Origin: Acanthamoeba castellanii str. Neff
Lineage: Eukaryota; Discosea; Longamoebia; Acanthamoebidae
Direction of reading: 5' to 3'
Assembly (NCBI RefSeq): GCF_000313135.1
Contig: NW_004457712.1
Coordinates: 155,882 to 219,881 of the forward strand
Length of the DNA stretch: 64,000 bases
In this document: positions 10,726-22,356 of the stretch, one piece after another
Layout: the number at the start of each line of letters is the position of its first letter
How positions within the stretch are numbered: the first letter of the stretch is position 1
Position numbers and translations under genes: made by a program
Notes under the pieces: model-generated
Databases searched by the model: none
What the model was told of the DNA's origin: nothing
What the model saw: the letters and a program-made list of their open reading frames with translations, nothing else

Positions 10726-10815
10726 CCCCCCGGCTGCACCACTTTATCGTAAATACACTACTCCGATTTTCCCCTGAGGAGAGGGCTCATGGTGGTTGGG
10801 TCGTGTGTGGCGTCA

Positions 10816-11864
10816 TCATGTGCTGTGCTTGATGCCGGCGGCTTGCATGTGGCGTTGAATCTCGGCGCCGCTCAGCTTCCGAGGATAGACCGCGAAGTGC
10901 TGCAGCGGCGAGCGGCACGACGGCTTCGGCCCGCACTCTGTGCTCTCGCTGTTGTACTCGCCGCCCAGCAGGAACGGACCACCACAGTTGCCTTCGGGTT
11001 TCGCCGAGTCAGTACATCGGCCAAACCCGAGCCAAGCTGCCCCCGCATGCGCTGCTTTGCGCGCGTGTGTGTCGATGCTACGTGTGCGTACCGGGCTGGA
11101 TTTGGGCGAACTGGGCAGAGCAGTGCTCGACGCCGTTGACATAAGCGTAGAGTGTGCCGTCATGCAGTACCCACGCAGTGTGCACCCACTGACCCAAGAG
11201 GGTGGCAACCGGTACTCGCAACACCACCTGCCACGGAAAAAGTCAGCCGTATGCGTGTGCGTATGTGGGTTGTGGGCGTCACCTTCTTGCGGCCAGTGTA
11301 GAAGTGCCAGAAGAACAGGTAGCCGTTCTCGTAGTGGCAACCCTGCTCGCGTGCATGCGTGCAGTACAGCGTGTGGGGTGGCGCCGTGAGCTCGGCGGGC
11401 AGCTTGGCCAGCAGCGTCAGCGTGATCGAACTCACCACCTCGCCCTTTTCCATGTGCGGGAACGCCATGTCGCGCAGGCTCTGCGGACATTCCACATAGG
11501 TCTCGCCTGGACGATCACAAGGAATGGCGAAAATGGATTTAAATTAAACAAAATGGATTAAAAAATCAACAATCCTATGAGGTGTGATAATTTAATGAGC
11601 AAAAGAAGTGAATGAGCTGCAAAACATACCGGCAAAGGCAACCGCATCGCCAGCCAGGCCTGGGGCTGAAGCGAGTCCGCCCACTGCCTTGGCGTGAAGG
11701 GCGTAGCCCGAGTGGTCTAGGACCTGCCCAGTGCCCTCCTTTTCGTTGAGCTTGTAGTAGACGCACGGCAGACCCAGCTTCACGGCCCGCTCGTGGCATC
11801 TCCCACTGCATGCTCCATTCTTTTTTGTTATTTTTTTATTTTTTATTTTACATTTTTTCTCCAT
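10816..11864 (-). CDS. LamG/concanavalin A-like lectin-fold protein
   Basis: Four exons on the minus strand (11864-11630, 11506-11283, 11227-11092, 10991-10816) sum to 771 nt and give 256 residues in one frame. The core shows the LamG pattern: YYKLNEKEGTGQVLDHSG, SITLTLLAKLP, GQWVHTAWVLHDGTLYAYVNGVE and PFLLGGEYN, followed by LQHFAVYPRKLSGAEI. This is a two-sheet jelly roll of the laminin G-like 3 type, usually binding carbohydrate or acting as a structural domain. Cys residues are frequent (TLYCTHAREQGC). The ATG at 11864 opens a Lys/Asn-rich stretch in A-rich DNA and is the weakest part: a start after an upstream intron is possible, and no signal peptide is visible with this start. It is divergent from SRP54, 182 nt between start codons, and convergent with the upstream gene, 90 nt between stops. 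Confidence 0.7.
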
Positions 11865-11930
11865 TTCTTATTTTTGTTTTGACCAAATCGGACTTTCCCA
11901 CGTTGCATCCCGCAGAATTTCATGGCCTGA

Positions 11931-12046
11931 GAAAATATAAATGATTTTCTTTTACTTCCGCTCCATCTTGGTGGACTCTCATTTTTCTGCCTCTTGATAG
12001 ATTGTGATACATAGATAGATTTGATTATTCAGGCAGTTGAGACAAG
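11931..12046 (+). promoter_or_regulatory. TATA-like element in the LamG/SRP54 divergent promoter
   Basis: GAAAATATAAATG at 11931-11943 lies about 105 nt before the SRP54 start in a short AT-rich gap between divergently transcribed genes. The assignment rests on position and sequence only. Confidence 0.35.
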
Positions 12047-14198
<2,152 letters not shown>

Positions 14199-14408
14199 GA
14201 AGGAAGAGCCACCAGAGAGCTGTCATCGTGTTGAAGAGGATGAACGACAACCAGTACGACGGGGTGGTGGGGTACGCGCCTGTGTGAATAAAGTGTGGCC
14301 AACCGGTTGCTACAAATACTTCCGATAGGTCACAAATATCCCGACAACCCCGCAATTAATACAGAAACAGAGACGGAGGTTGTGTTGGTTGCGGCCAGAA
14401 AAAAGAAG

Positions 14409-15316
14409 ATGAAGATGACGAAGATGCCGGTCGTGGTGGTTGCGGTGTGCTTCTTGGCCCTGTTCTCCGGAGCCTTGCGCGGGGCCGACGCCTCCTTCGC
14501 TCCGGACGTCGTCTCCGCTGACGGTGCCCTCCCCAATACTTGCGACCGGGTACCCGGCGGCTACACCAACAAGAACTGCACCTGGTTCCCTCTCCGCTCC
14601 ACCGTTATCATCAAGAAGTCACCCCCCCCCCACGTTGATTAAGTGCTGACCGTGTGGGGTTGCACCAGGTATGAGACCAACAAGTGGTGGCTTCCGTCGG
14701 TCTACGAACAGAACGCCATGTGCGTGTGCTCGCAGACGACCTCCTACAACAACAACACCCTCGAGTGCGTTCGCCGCTTCGTGCAGGTCTACACCGGTAC
14801 GCTTGCTGCGTCCACGTGGTCGACCCACTTCTTGTTATCGCTCCGGTCGGGGGCAATGCTGACGCTCACGGTGGCGGAGCACTGTGCAGACCAGTACTTC
14901 CCTGCCGAGATGAGGCAGGTGATGGCCGACAAGAAGGCGAAGGACAACGCCATCCAGTACCAGTACTTCCTCCAGAAGTACTTCACTCCGCTCATCTACA
15001 AAGGTACATAGCCGTCCACTTTGCTCCCGTGCGAGTGAATGCTCACAGCGACGATGGTGATCACTCACTTTGTGGGGCTGTGCTTTGTGTGCGCCAGTGC
15101 ACGTTGATGCTTACAACACTTGCTGCTGTCCCCACGGCCCTGCTCCCTACTTTGTACGCCTTCTGATCCTGCAAGGTGGTGATGCACGTGAGTGGCCGAT
15201 CTAACCTCCGCCCACAGGACTGGATCGGCGTCGTGTTGGCTCCTCTCCCCTGCCCGTTCGTATGGGAGGGCGTACTGTTGGCCGGCTCGTGCCACGGCAC
15301 GCCCGGTCGCTGGTAA
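14409..15316 (+). CDS. small Cys-rich secreted protein, lineage-specific
   Basis: Exons 14409-14617, 14669-14796, 14890-15003, 15098-15153 and 15218-15316 keep frame (201 residues). An optional 12-nt microexon (15176-15187, VVMH) would also fit. The N-terminus is a clear signal peptide (MPVVVVAVCFLALFSGALRG, cleavage probably near ADA-SF). The mature chain has scattered Cys residues (NTCDRVPGG, CVCSQTTSYNNN, YNTCCCPHGP, GSCHGTPGRW) suggesting a disulfide-rich extracellular or lysosomal protein. I recognise no family. It lies 334 nt upstream of another signal-peptide gene in the same direction. Confidence 0.6.
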
Positions 15317-15650
15317 ACCCCTCGCGGTCGTGCGCAGCGAACAGGCGCCAGACGAAGAGAGCATTTCCTTCTTTCTTTTTTCACACAAGAAGACTCGACT
15401 GCTTTCTCCTGGGTGGCAATTCCCTCACCACACACCAATCCCCGTGCTCGGTGGGCGCATTCCTCAGCATTCCTCGGCGTATTAATAAGGAAATTGATTA
15501 TTGTTCCGACACGATTCACTCATTCCATCATCTCCAACAAATCACTTGCAGAAGGTACGCCGCGCTTGCGACTAAGGGTCTGGATCTGTTCTTGAAGGCT
15601 GTGCCATTGATAAAATTCGTGATCTGAAAATAGAAGGGCTCTGTGTGAAG
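15317..15650. other. intergenic region between two secreted-protein genes
   Basis: This is 3' region of the Cys-rich gene and upstream region of the hydrolase gene, including an AT-rich stretch near 15480 (GTATTAATAAGG) and at about 15605-15630. No coding segment is supported. Confidence 0.55.
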
Positions 15651-18510
15651 ATGAAGTTCTTCATTCTGCTGGCGCTTGCTCTCGTGGCAACGTCGTGCCT
15701 GGCGATCAAGCCGCCCTCGGACGAATTCAGGAAGAAGCTCCAGGGTCCGCCCTCCGAATTCGCTCAGCACCGCATCCCCAAGCCCGAGCTGGCCGCCCTC
15801 AACAGTGAATCTTCGTGGCACGAGTTGACCTTCTCCAAGGCCGACGATGGCACCTTCGTGTGGAAGGGCGAGGTACTTTCCACAATTCATCATCGTCATC
15901 TACTTCACCACTATTTGTTGATTTACGCAACTTATTTCGCCGCGTTACCCGACAGATGGTGGTCGATAGCAAGGTCGAGCTGGATATCTCGGTGTTCTCG
16001 CCCTACGAGGACAACATGGACATCATCGTGCAGCCGCCCAACGAGCTTCCCCTCTCGATCAACGTCGCCCTCGCCACCAGCGCCCTCTGGGCCGAGCGTG
16101 CCGCGGCCGGCATCGGCAAGGAGTACGAGCTGCCCTTCACCAAGGTACGCCCGTGTGCAGGCCTTCGCGCTTCAGTCAGTCGCCTCAGTGTGTGCGAGCG
16201 CTCATTATCGCGTCGCGTGCGTTGATGCAGACGAGCGGCCCGTTCGGTATTGACGGCGCTTCGTACCCGGTCACGACCTACTCCTTCAAGAACCCCACCG
16301 TCGGTACCTGGACGGCGACGCTCGTCATCAAGGGCGTGGCTGACGTGGCCACGGACAAGCCCACGGCGGTGGTCATGATCACCAACAAGGCCAGCGTGAA
16401 GCTCTTCTCGCACCTCAACAAGTACGAGCTCGAGGTCGGCCAGGAGGTCGGCCTCGTCGCCAACATCCACAACGCCGAAGGCGAACTCTACCTCCAGGGC
16501 CGCCCCGGCGTGCTCCAGCTTGCTAGCGCCTCGACCGTCATGAGCGTTCGCTTGCCCGACGGCCGTAAGGTGCGTGTCCAGACCCGTGCTGTCGCGTCGC
16601 ACCGTCTTCTTTTGACTCACCGACTGTGCGTGGTTCGTCTGTGTGTAGATCGACGTGCCCATGCACGATGACGGCGTCCACGCTGACTTGGCTCCCAATG
16701 ACGGCATCTACGGCGCTGTGATCGAGGCGCTTGCCCCCGGCCAGTACATGGCGCAGAGCGTGTTCAAGGGCGTCACCGTCGACGGCGTCGCTTTCGAGAG
16801 GAGCACCGAGCACTCCTTCCACGTCGTCAACCCCTACATCACCCTCACCGGTACTCCTCCCTCTCCCTCCTCGCACGTCCGCCGCGCGCTTGCTCACGCT
16901 CGCCTCTTCACCTCAAGGCCTGGCCGATGTTGAGTACAACGCGAAGGAAAAGTTCTTCTACTTCCACATCGATGTCGACAGCTACGACGTGGTACGCACC
17001 TTTTCTTTATCGTGCTGCTCGTCCGGTGCGCGTGCTCATTTGTGAATTGCGCGGTCACAGGACTCGGAGGAGAGCACCACCAAGGCCTACGCCGAGGTGT
17101 GGGGCACGGACAGCACCGGCTACGAGTACGCGCCTGTCGCATGGGTGCAGGCCATGGTGGACCCCTACAAGAGCGCCGCCGGCGAGACCGTCGTCACTCT
17201 CCAGCTCCACGAGGATTGGGTCCACAAGGTACACACACCACACACCACACACCACACACCACACACCACACACCACAGCGCCAATCGGCTGATCGCTGTT
17301 TGTGCGTGTTTTGTTGGCGGGACGTAGGCGGGCGTGACTGCGCCGTTCCAGCTGCGCAATGTGTGGCTCGAGGACAGGAACTGGAACGTCGTGCTCTCCG
17401 AGCGCAGTGCCATTTACGTCGATGCGTCGGCCATCAAGAGCTTCCAGGCCAACCCCCACAAGCGCGACAACGTCGCCATCACCGAGGAGATGACCGTCGG
17501 TCCTCGCCCCGCGGCCATGGCTCTGCGCAACCGCACCAGGGCCTCTGAGGTACGGCCACGCCCAGCGCGTTCTGGCCTCGGTGCGAACGCAACTAACACT
17601 GCTTTGTCACACCACAGGCCGGTGGTAAGCTCATCCTCGTGCACGGCTACTGCGCCGGCCAGAACGAGTTCCCGCTGTCGGACTTCACCAATGCCGTCCA
17701 GTTCCAGGACTACAACCAGGTGCGCTCCAACGACGCGTTTGCCCTCAAGATCCGCGATTTCGGCAACCAGTTCGATTCCTTCTCCATCGTACGGCCCCAG
17801 AATGCCACCCGCACCCGCACACACAACCACGACCACAACGGCAACTTACATGCAAGACGTGCGACCCCTTTTCAGGTGGCCCACTCGCAGGGTGGCCTCG
17901 CGGCAACGCACCTGCACGCCTACTACTGGTCCAACCTGGAGGCTGCTAAGGGCGGTCGCCTCATCCAGTCGGTCGGCAGCCCCTACTATGGCTCCGGTCT
18001 CGCCGGCAACCTCGCCGCCATCGGTGCGCGTTTGCAGCCTGCTCGTGCCTCGCTCGCGGTTTCGTCCCCGGAGTGACTCACCATTGGTTGCGTGCGCTCG
18101 CAGGCGACATCTTTGGCGTGGGCTGCGGCAAGAACAACGACTTGACCTACGACGGCGCCACCAAGTGGGCCAACGCCCTCCCCGCCGGCATCACCAAGGA
18201 TGTTTTCTACTACACCACCCAGTACAAGGATGGTACGGTCCCTGCCGTTGGGGGGGGGTGGTACGCGTGCTGACCGGAAACATGCTTCCCTGTGCGCGCA
18301 GCCCTGTTCGGAGGCTACTGTGTGTTCGGCGCTTCGCTGGCGCTCTACTCGCCCAACGACGGCACCACGGAGGTGGTTAAGGCCAAGCTCGCCGGTGCCA
18401 ACTACGCCGGCCACAAGAGCGACTGGTGCCACACCACTGGCATGAACCATCCCAACCAGTGCACCGACCCCGCCAGGAACAAGGAGATGGACACCGCTGC
18501 CTCGCGCTAA
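15651..18510 (+). CDS. secreted alpha/beta-hydrolase, resembles conditioned medium factor
   Basis: Eleven exons (15651-15872, 15956-16144, 16231-16569, 16649-16850, 16918-16991, 17061-17228, 17328-17549, 17618-17788, 17876-18023, 18104-18232, 18302-18510) sum to 690 residues. The signal peptide is MKFFILLALALVATSCLA. The N-terminal half is beta-rich, with a DDGVHADLAPNDGIYGA segment typical of extracellular beta-sandwich domains. The C-terminal third is a lipase-like fold: KLILVHGYCAGQNEF (oxyanion strand), a nucleophile elbow AHSQGG, and a C-terminal Cys/His region. Dictyostelium conditioned medium factor and related proteins share this layout, to my recollection, so a secreted density-signal or lipase role is plausible but unproven. 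Intron 6 contains a CACAC microsatellite. Confidence 0.7.
17229..17277 (+). repeat. ACACC/CACAC microsatellite in intron
   Basis: About eight CACAC or CACACAC units directly follow the donor of intron 6 (17229-17327) of the hydrolase gene. Confidence 0.9.
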
Positions 18511-18661
18511 CAGAGCGGTTGCTCTCCGGCCGTCGTCTTCTCTTTCTTCTTCATCGCCGGATGAAGAGGCGAGCTGAAAGAGAGTTGTACTTTCCCGGTT
18601 TTTATTTTTCGAGTGGTGCATCCACCCACCAACACGTAACCAACATTTTTGCCACCATCAA

Positions 18662-19895
18662 TCACCTCATCGGCTGATACCCGCGTCCGACCACCTCCTT
18701 TTCACCTTCTTCTTCTTGCTGCTGCTGCTCCTGCTCCCTTCTTCTGTCCTCTGCCTCGGCTTCACGCAGCAGGGCCATCTGTTCGAGCAGCTGTGCCTTC
18801 ATCTTGTAGTAGGGGTGCACGTAGGCCGGGAGCCGGTCGAGTGGCAGGGCGTCGCGGGGCCGCCAGGGCGGGATAGGGTCGATGGCGAGGCCCAGGCGCG
18901 CCATCAGTCCCTCGAACACGGGGTCGCACTTGGCCCACAGGCGCAGGGCGACCTTGTGGTCGTCGGGCGTGGGCTGGAGGTTGACCAACACGACCCGACG
19001 CGCCAGGAAGGGGAAGTGGGTGATGTGGCGCAGGGACATGGACGTGCCGGCGATGATGCACAGGTCGGCCCGGCGGCAGTGGGTGTCGGCCTCGGTCCAG
19101 TCCACCTCGTCGAGCAGCTCGCCAAAGTTGATGTGGGTGTCCTTGGTGCCGCAGTTGCGGTCGCGGGTGCCCACCATGCGTCCGCCCCAGCGGCCGTTCT
19201 GCATCTTGAGGTTGCCCGGCGTGCCGGTGTAGTGCGCCGGCGGCGCGCTGCCGCACCGGGCGCAGGTGCCGACCTTGTGGTCGTGCACGTGCACCTCGGG
19301 CTGGCGCACATGGTAGTTGCGCTCAAAGTCGTAGTCGCAGCTGGTGCACCGCTCGACGTAGATGTCGCCGTGCAGGCAACACAGCTGTTCGTGGGCCTGC
19401 AGCCCCGCCTTCCTGAATATGCCGTCGAGGTTGGTGGTGATGACGTAGTGCGCGAGGCCGAGGCGCAGGAGTGTGGCCATGGCCATGTGCGAGGGCGTCG
19501 GCTGGGCGTCGCACATGTCCACCCGCGCCTTGGCCTTCTTCTCTGCACGCGCGGCCTCCTCCTTGAGCTTGCGCAGCTCGCTCTCGTCCTCGACCGAACG
19601 TAGCGGGCCGAGGGCCTCGAGCTGCTTGATCTTGCGGCGAGTCCAGGCGCCTTCGGGACCTCGGTAGTCGCCCACGCCGGCCGAGGTCGACACTCCTGCG
19701 CCGGTGAAGAACACGGTGTACCGGCTCCGCCTTACCTGATGAAGTAAAGGATGATGAGCAAATACAGCTTAGGTGAGAGCTGGTGTAGGAGTGAGTAGGG
19801 ACCATTTTGGCCAGACGATCAAGCTTCTCCTCAAAAAGAGGCTCGTTCTCTTCGCTGTGCTCGCGCACCCTGGTGGAATCAACTGTGCTGGCCAT
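18662..19895 (-). CDS. NAD-dependent protein deacylase, SIRT6/SIRT7-like (class IV sirtuin)
   Basis: Two exons (19895-19803 and 19735-18662) give 388 residues. The Rossmann NAD motifs are FFTGAGVSTSAGVGDYRGPEG and TTNLDGIFRKAG. The catalytic His lies in CCLHGDIYVERC, and two Cys pairs for the structural zinc are visible (CTSC and CARC). The DTHINFGE and CIIAGTSMSLRH segments match the SIRT6/7 branch. A charged helix of about 30 residues interrupts the domain after the DYRGPEG motif. The tail is Glu/Gln-rich. The first donor is GTCCCT, a weak site, but the join restores MVRRSRYTVFFTGAG. The role is NAD-dependent deacylation of histones or other proteins, probably nuclear. The gene is convergent with the hydrolase, with about 150 nt between stops. 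Confidence 0.88.
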
Positions 19896-20311
19896 CGCTA
19901 CACCGTCAGTTGTGCGTTCGTGTCGGGCTTTGTTGTGAGTGCATCTTATGGGAGCAGCCAGGTCAATCTTGCCTCGAAGCAACCCACCCGTTCCTTCCAG
20001 AAGTGTAACGCTGCCCTTCCCACTTCATTTTGGCCGAAACTGAAGGAAAAGCAGCAGGCAGAGCGGATACGTCACCGACCCGCGTGGGTTGTCAGCACTA
20101 CCCAACAAAAGAGGGAGCAATCAGCGGAGGGACGACGATGTGAAGGCCAGCTTGCTTTTCTAGCTTTATTTTTGGTTGTGGAATTCTTTGTTTTTTCTAA
20201 TCTGTCGACTTGCGGAATTCGGCCAAATATCGAACCTTATAATAACCGGGGAGCAACTGAAGCAGCCTTTTTCTTCTTTCCCTCTCTTCCTATCCTCGTC
20301 GTCACATAGAA
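19896..20311. promoter_or_regulatory. divergent promoter region, sirtuin and ribosomal protein uL4
   Basis: The 416-nt gap separates divergent genes. On the uL4 side a TTATAATA element lies at about 20236, and a pyrimidine tract (CTTTTTCTTCTTTCCC and on, about 20267-20292) lies just before the start. That is the pattern expected for a ribosomal-protein promoter with a TOP-like transcript start. No ORF is supported. Confidence 0.45.
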
Positions 20312-21732
20312 ATGGTACGCCACTACCCTTCATCTTTGCGGGTGGGTCCTGTGTGCTTCGGTCTTCGGGAGAGTGAACTCCGTGGTGTTGATGGGGCTGT
20401 TTATACGTGCGTTCTAGAACCTATGCATCTTCGCCTTCTAATTAATCTCTTGTCTCCGCAGGCCTCTCGTCCCCTCGTTCAGGTTCACGGTGGTGAAGGC
20501 GCTGGCGCCACTGTGCTGCTCCCCGCGGTGTTCACCTCGCCCATCCGCCCCGACGTCGTCCAGGAGGTTCACTCGGCCCTCGCCAAGAACCGCCGTCAGG
20601 CCTACGCCGTCTCGCGCCGCGCTGGCATGCAGTCGTCGGCCGAGTCGTGGGGTACCGGTCGCGCCGTGGCCCGTATTCCCCGCGTGCCCGGTGGTGGTAC
20701 CCACCGCGCAGGCCAGGGTGCCTTCGGTAACATGTGCCGCGGAGGTCGCATGTTCGCCCCGACCAAGACCTACAGGAGGTGGCACCGCAAGGTCAACGTC
20801 AACCAGAAGCGTTTCGCTCTCTGCTCGGCGCTCGCCGCGTCGGCCGTCCCCGCCCTCGTGATGGCCCGTGGTCACAAGATCAGCCAGATCCCCGAGGTGC
20901 CGCTCGTCGTCGCCACCGAGGCCGTCAAGGACGTCACCAAGACCAAGCACGCCGTCGCCCTCCTCAAGAAGCTCAACGCCTATGAGGACGTCGAGAAGGT
21001 CAAGGATTCCCGCAAGATCCGTCGTGGTGTGGGTAAGATGAGGAACAGGCGCCGCGTCCAGAGGCGTGGTCCCCTCGTGATCTACGATCAGAAGTCCCCC
21101 CTCGTCTTCGCTTTCAGGTACTGCCCTCCCCTTTTTAAAACTTGCGAATCAATGCCCATTTGGCTAATCTTCTCTTCTCGACCTTCAATAGGAACATCCC
21201 CGGTGTGGAGCTCTGCAGCGTTGAGCGCATGAACCTCCTCCAGCTTGCCCCCGGTGGTCACCTCGGCCGCTTCGTCATCTGGACCAAGGATGCCTTCGAG
21301 AAGCTCGATGCCATCTACGGCACCTACACCAAGAAGTCGACTGAGAAGACGCACTTCACCCTGCCCCGTCCGCTCATGACCAACGCCGATCTCACCCGCA
21401 TCATGACCTCCGACGAGGTCCAGAGCCACCTCCGCAAGGCCAACCGCAAGCCCACCCGCACCATCCGCAAGAAGAACCCCTTGAAGAACCGTGGTGTGAT
21501 GATCAAGCTCAACCCCTACGAGAAGACCCGCATCAGGAACCAGATCCTCCAGGAGAAGGCCCGCGCCGAGAAGAAGGACGCCATCCTCGCCAAGAAGAGG
21601 GAGCACTTCAAGAAGTCCAAGCAGATCAAGAAGCAGCGCGCTGAGTACTACAAGGCTCTCCTCCACAACCCCCGCGTCTACGAGGGCATCTACAAGAAGC
21701 CCGAGGTCACCGAGGAGGCTGCCGACCAGTAA
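20312..21732 (+). CDS. RPL4: 60S ribosomal protein uL4 (L4/L1e)
   Basis: Exon 1 is only the ATG (20312-20314). The intron (20315-20461) follows at once, and exons 20462-21117 and 21192-21732 complete 399 residues, within the normal range for eukaryotic uL4. The signature [51 protein letters not shown] and [20 protein letters not shown] marks the internal loop lining the exit tunnel. The C-terminal extension is Lys-rich ([16 protein letters not shown]). Codon use is strongly biased to C-ending codons, as expected for a highly expressed gene. Confidence 0.97.
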
Positions 21733-22356
21733 GGTCTCCACTTTGCCCCTTCCCCCAACACAACGACGAACGAGGAGGAACCCCCATAGCGCGGAATTGC
21801 CTCCCGCTCGATGTACTGAAGAGAGAGGTCTCCAATACACTTCAGCATCAATCCATCTTTCATCTGGTCCGCTGCTTTTCCTCTTCCAGAAAGATGCGCC
21901 CCGCAGCGTGTCTGTGTGCTTGCCCGGCCTTTGGTTGTTGTGCGACGCGTGGACGATCGCTAGGCCACCCAGCGTGAGCCAATCCGGGGGCTGGATATAG
22001 TACCACAGCCACCGTCTCCTTGCTCCCCAAGCACCAGCCACGAGGAACCGTCACCGAGCACGCCGTTTTCTACTGTTCGACCGGCAAGAAGGCCTTCATC
22101 TACGCACCTTCCTTCATCCGCATCTCTTCTTGTGTTTTGGGCCGCGGAGGGACCACCTTCGCAATCGATAGAATCGATTATCAGCACCTTCACGGATAAA
22201 AACTCAGCTTTTTGATTCCGATAGACGACGGTGATTTCATCCTCCAAACCCCAGCTCGCTTTCCTCATCTTCTACGAACTGCGCCCCCCGATACTTCTAC
22301 ATCTCTGCTGAGATCTCAAGTCGTATTGCTTATCTTTCCGTGCACCCCGCAGCATC
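21733..22356. other. intergenic region uL4 to RasGEF
   Basis: This 624-nt region holds the uL4 3' untranslated region and the RasGEF upstream region. A paired ATCGAT/ATCGATTATC motif (about 22162-22180) is the only distinctive element. No coding segment is supported. Confidence 0.5.

Noticed and set aside
17229..17277. Possible CRISPR-like regular array
   Set aside because: Units are 5-8 nt without spacers; it is an intronic microsatellite in a eukaryotic gene.
18716..19603. Plus-strand open frame of 295 codons
   Set aside because: It mirrors the sirtuin coding exon, whose motifs are unambiguous on the minus strand.
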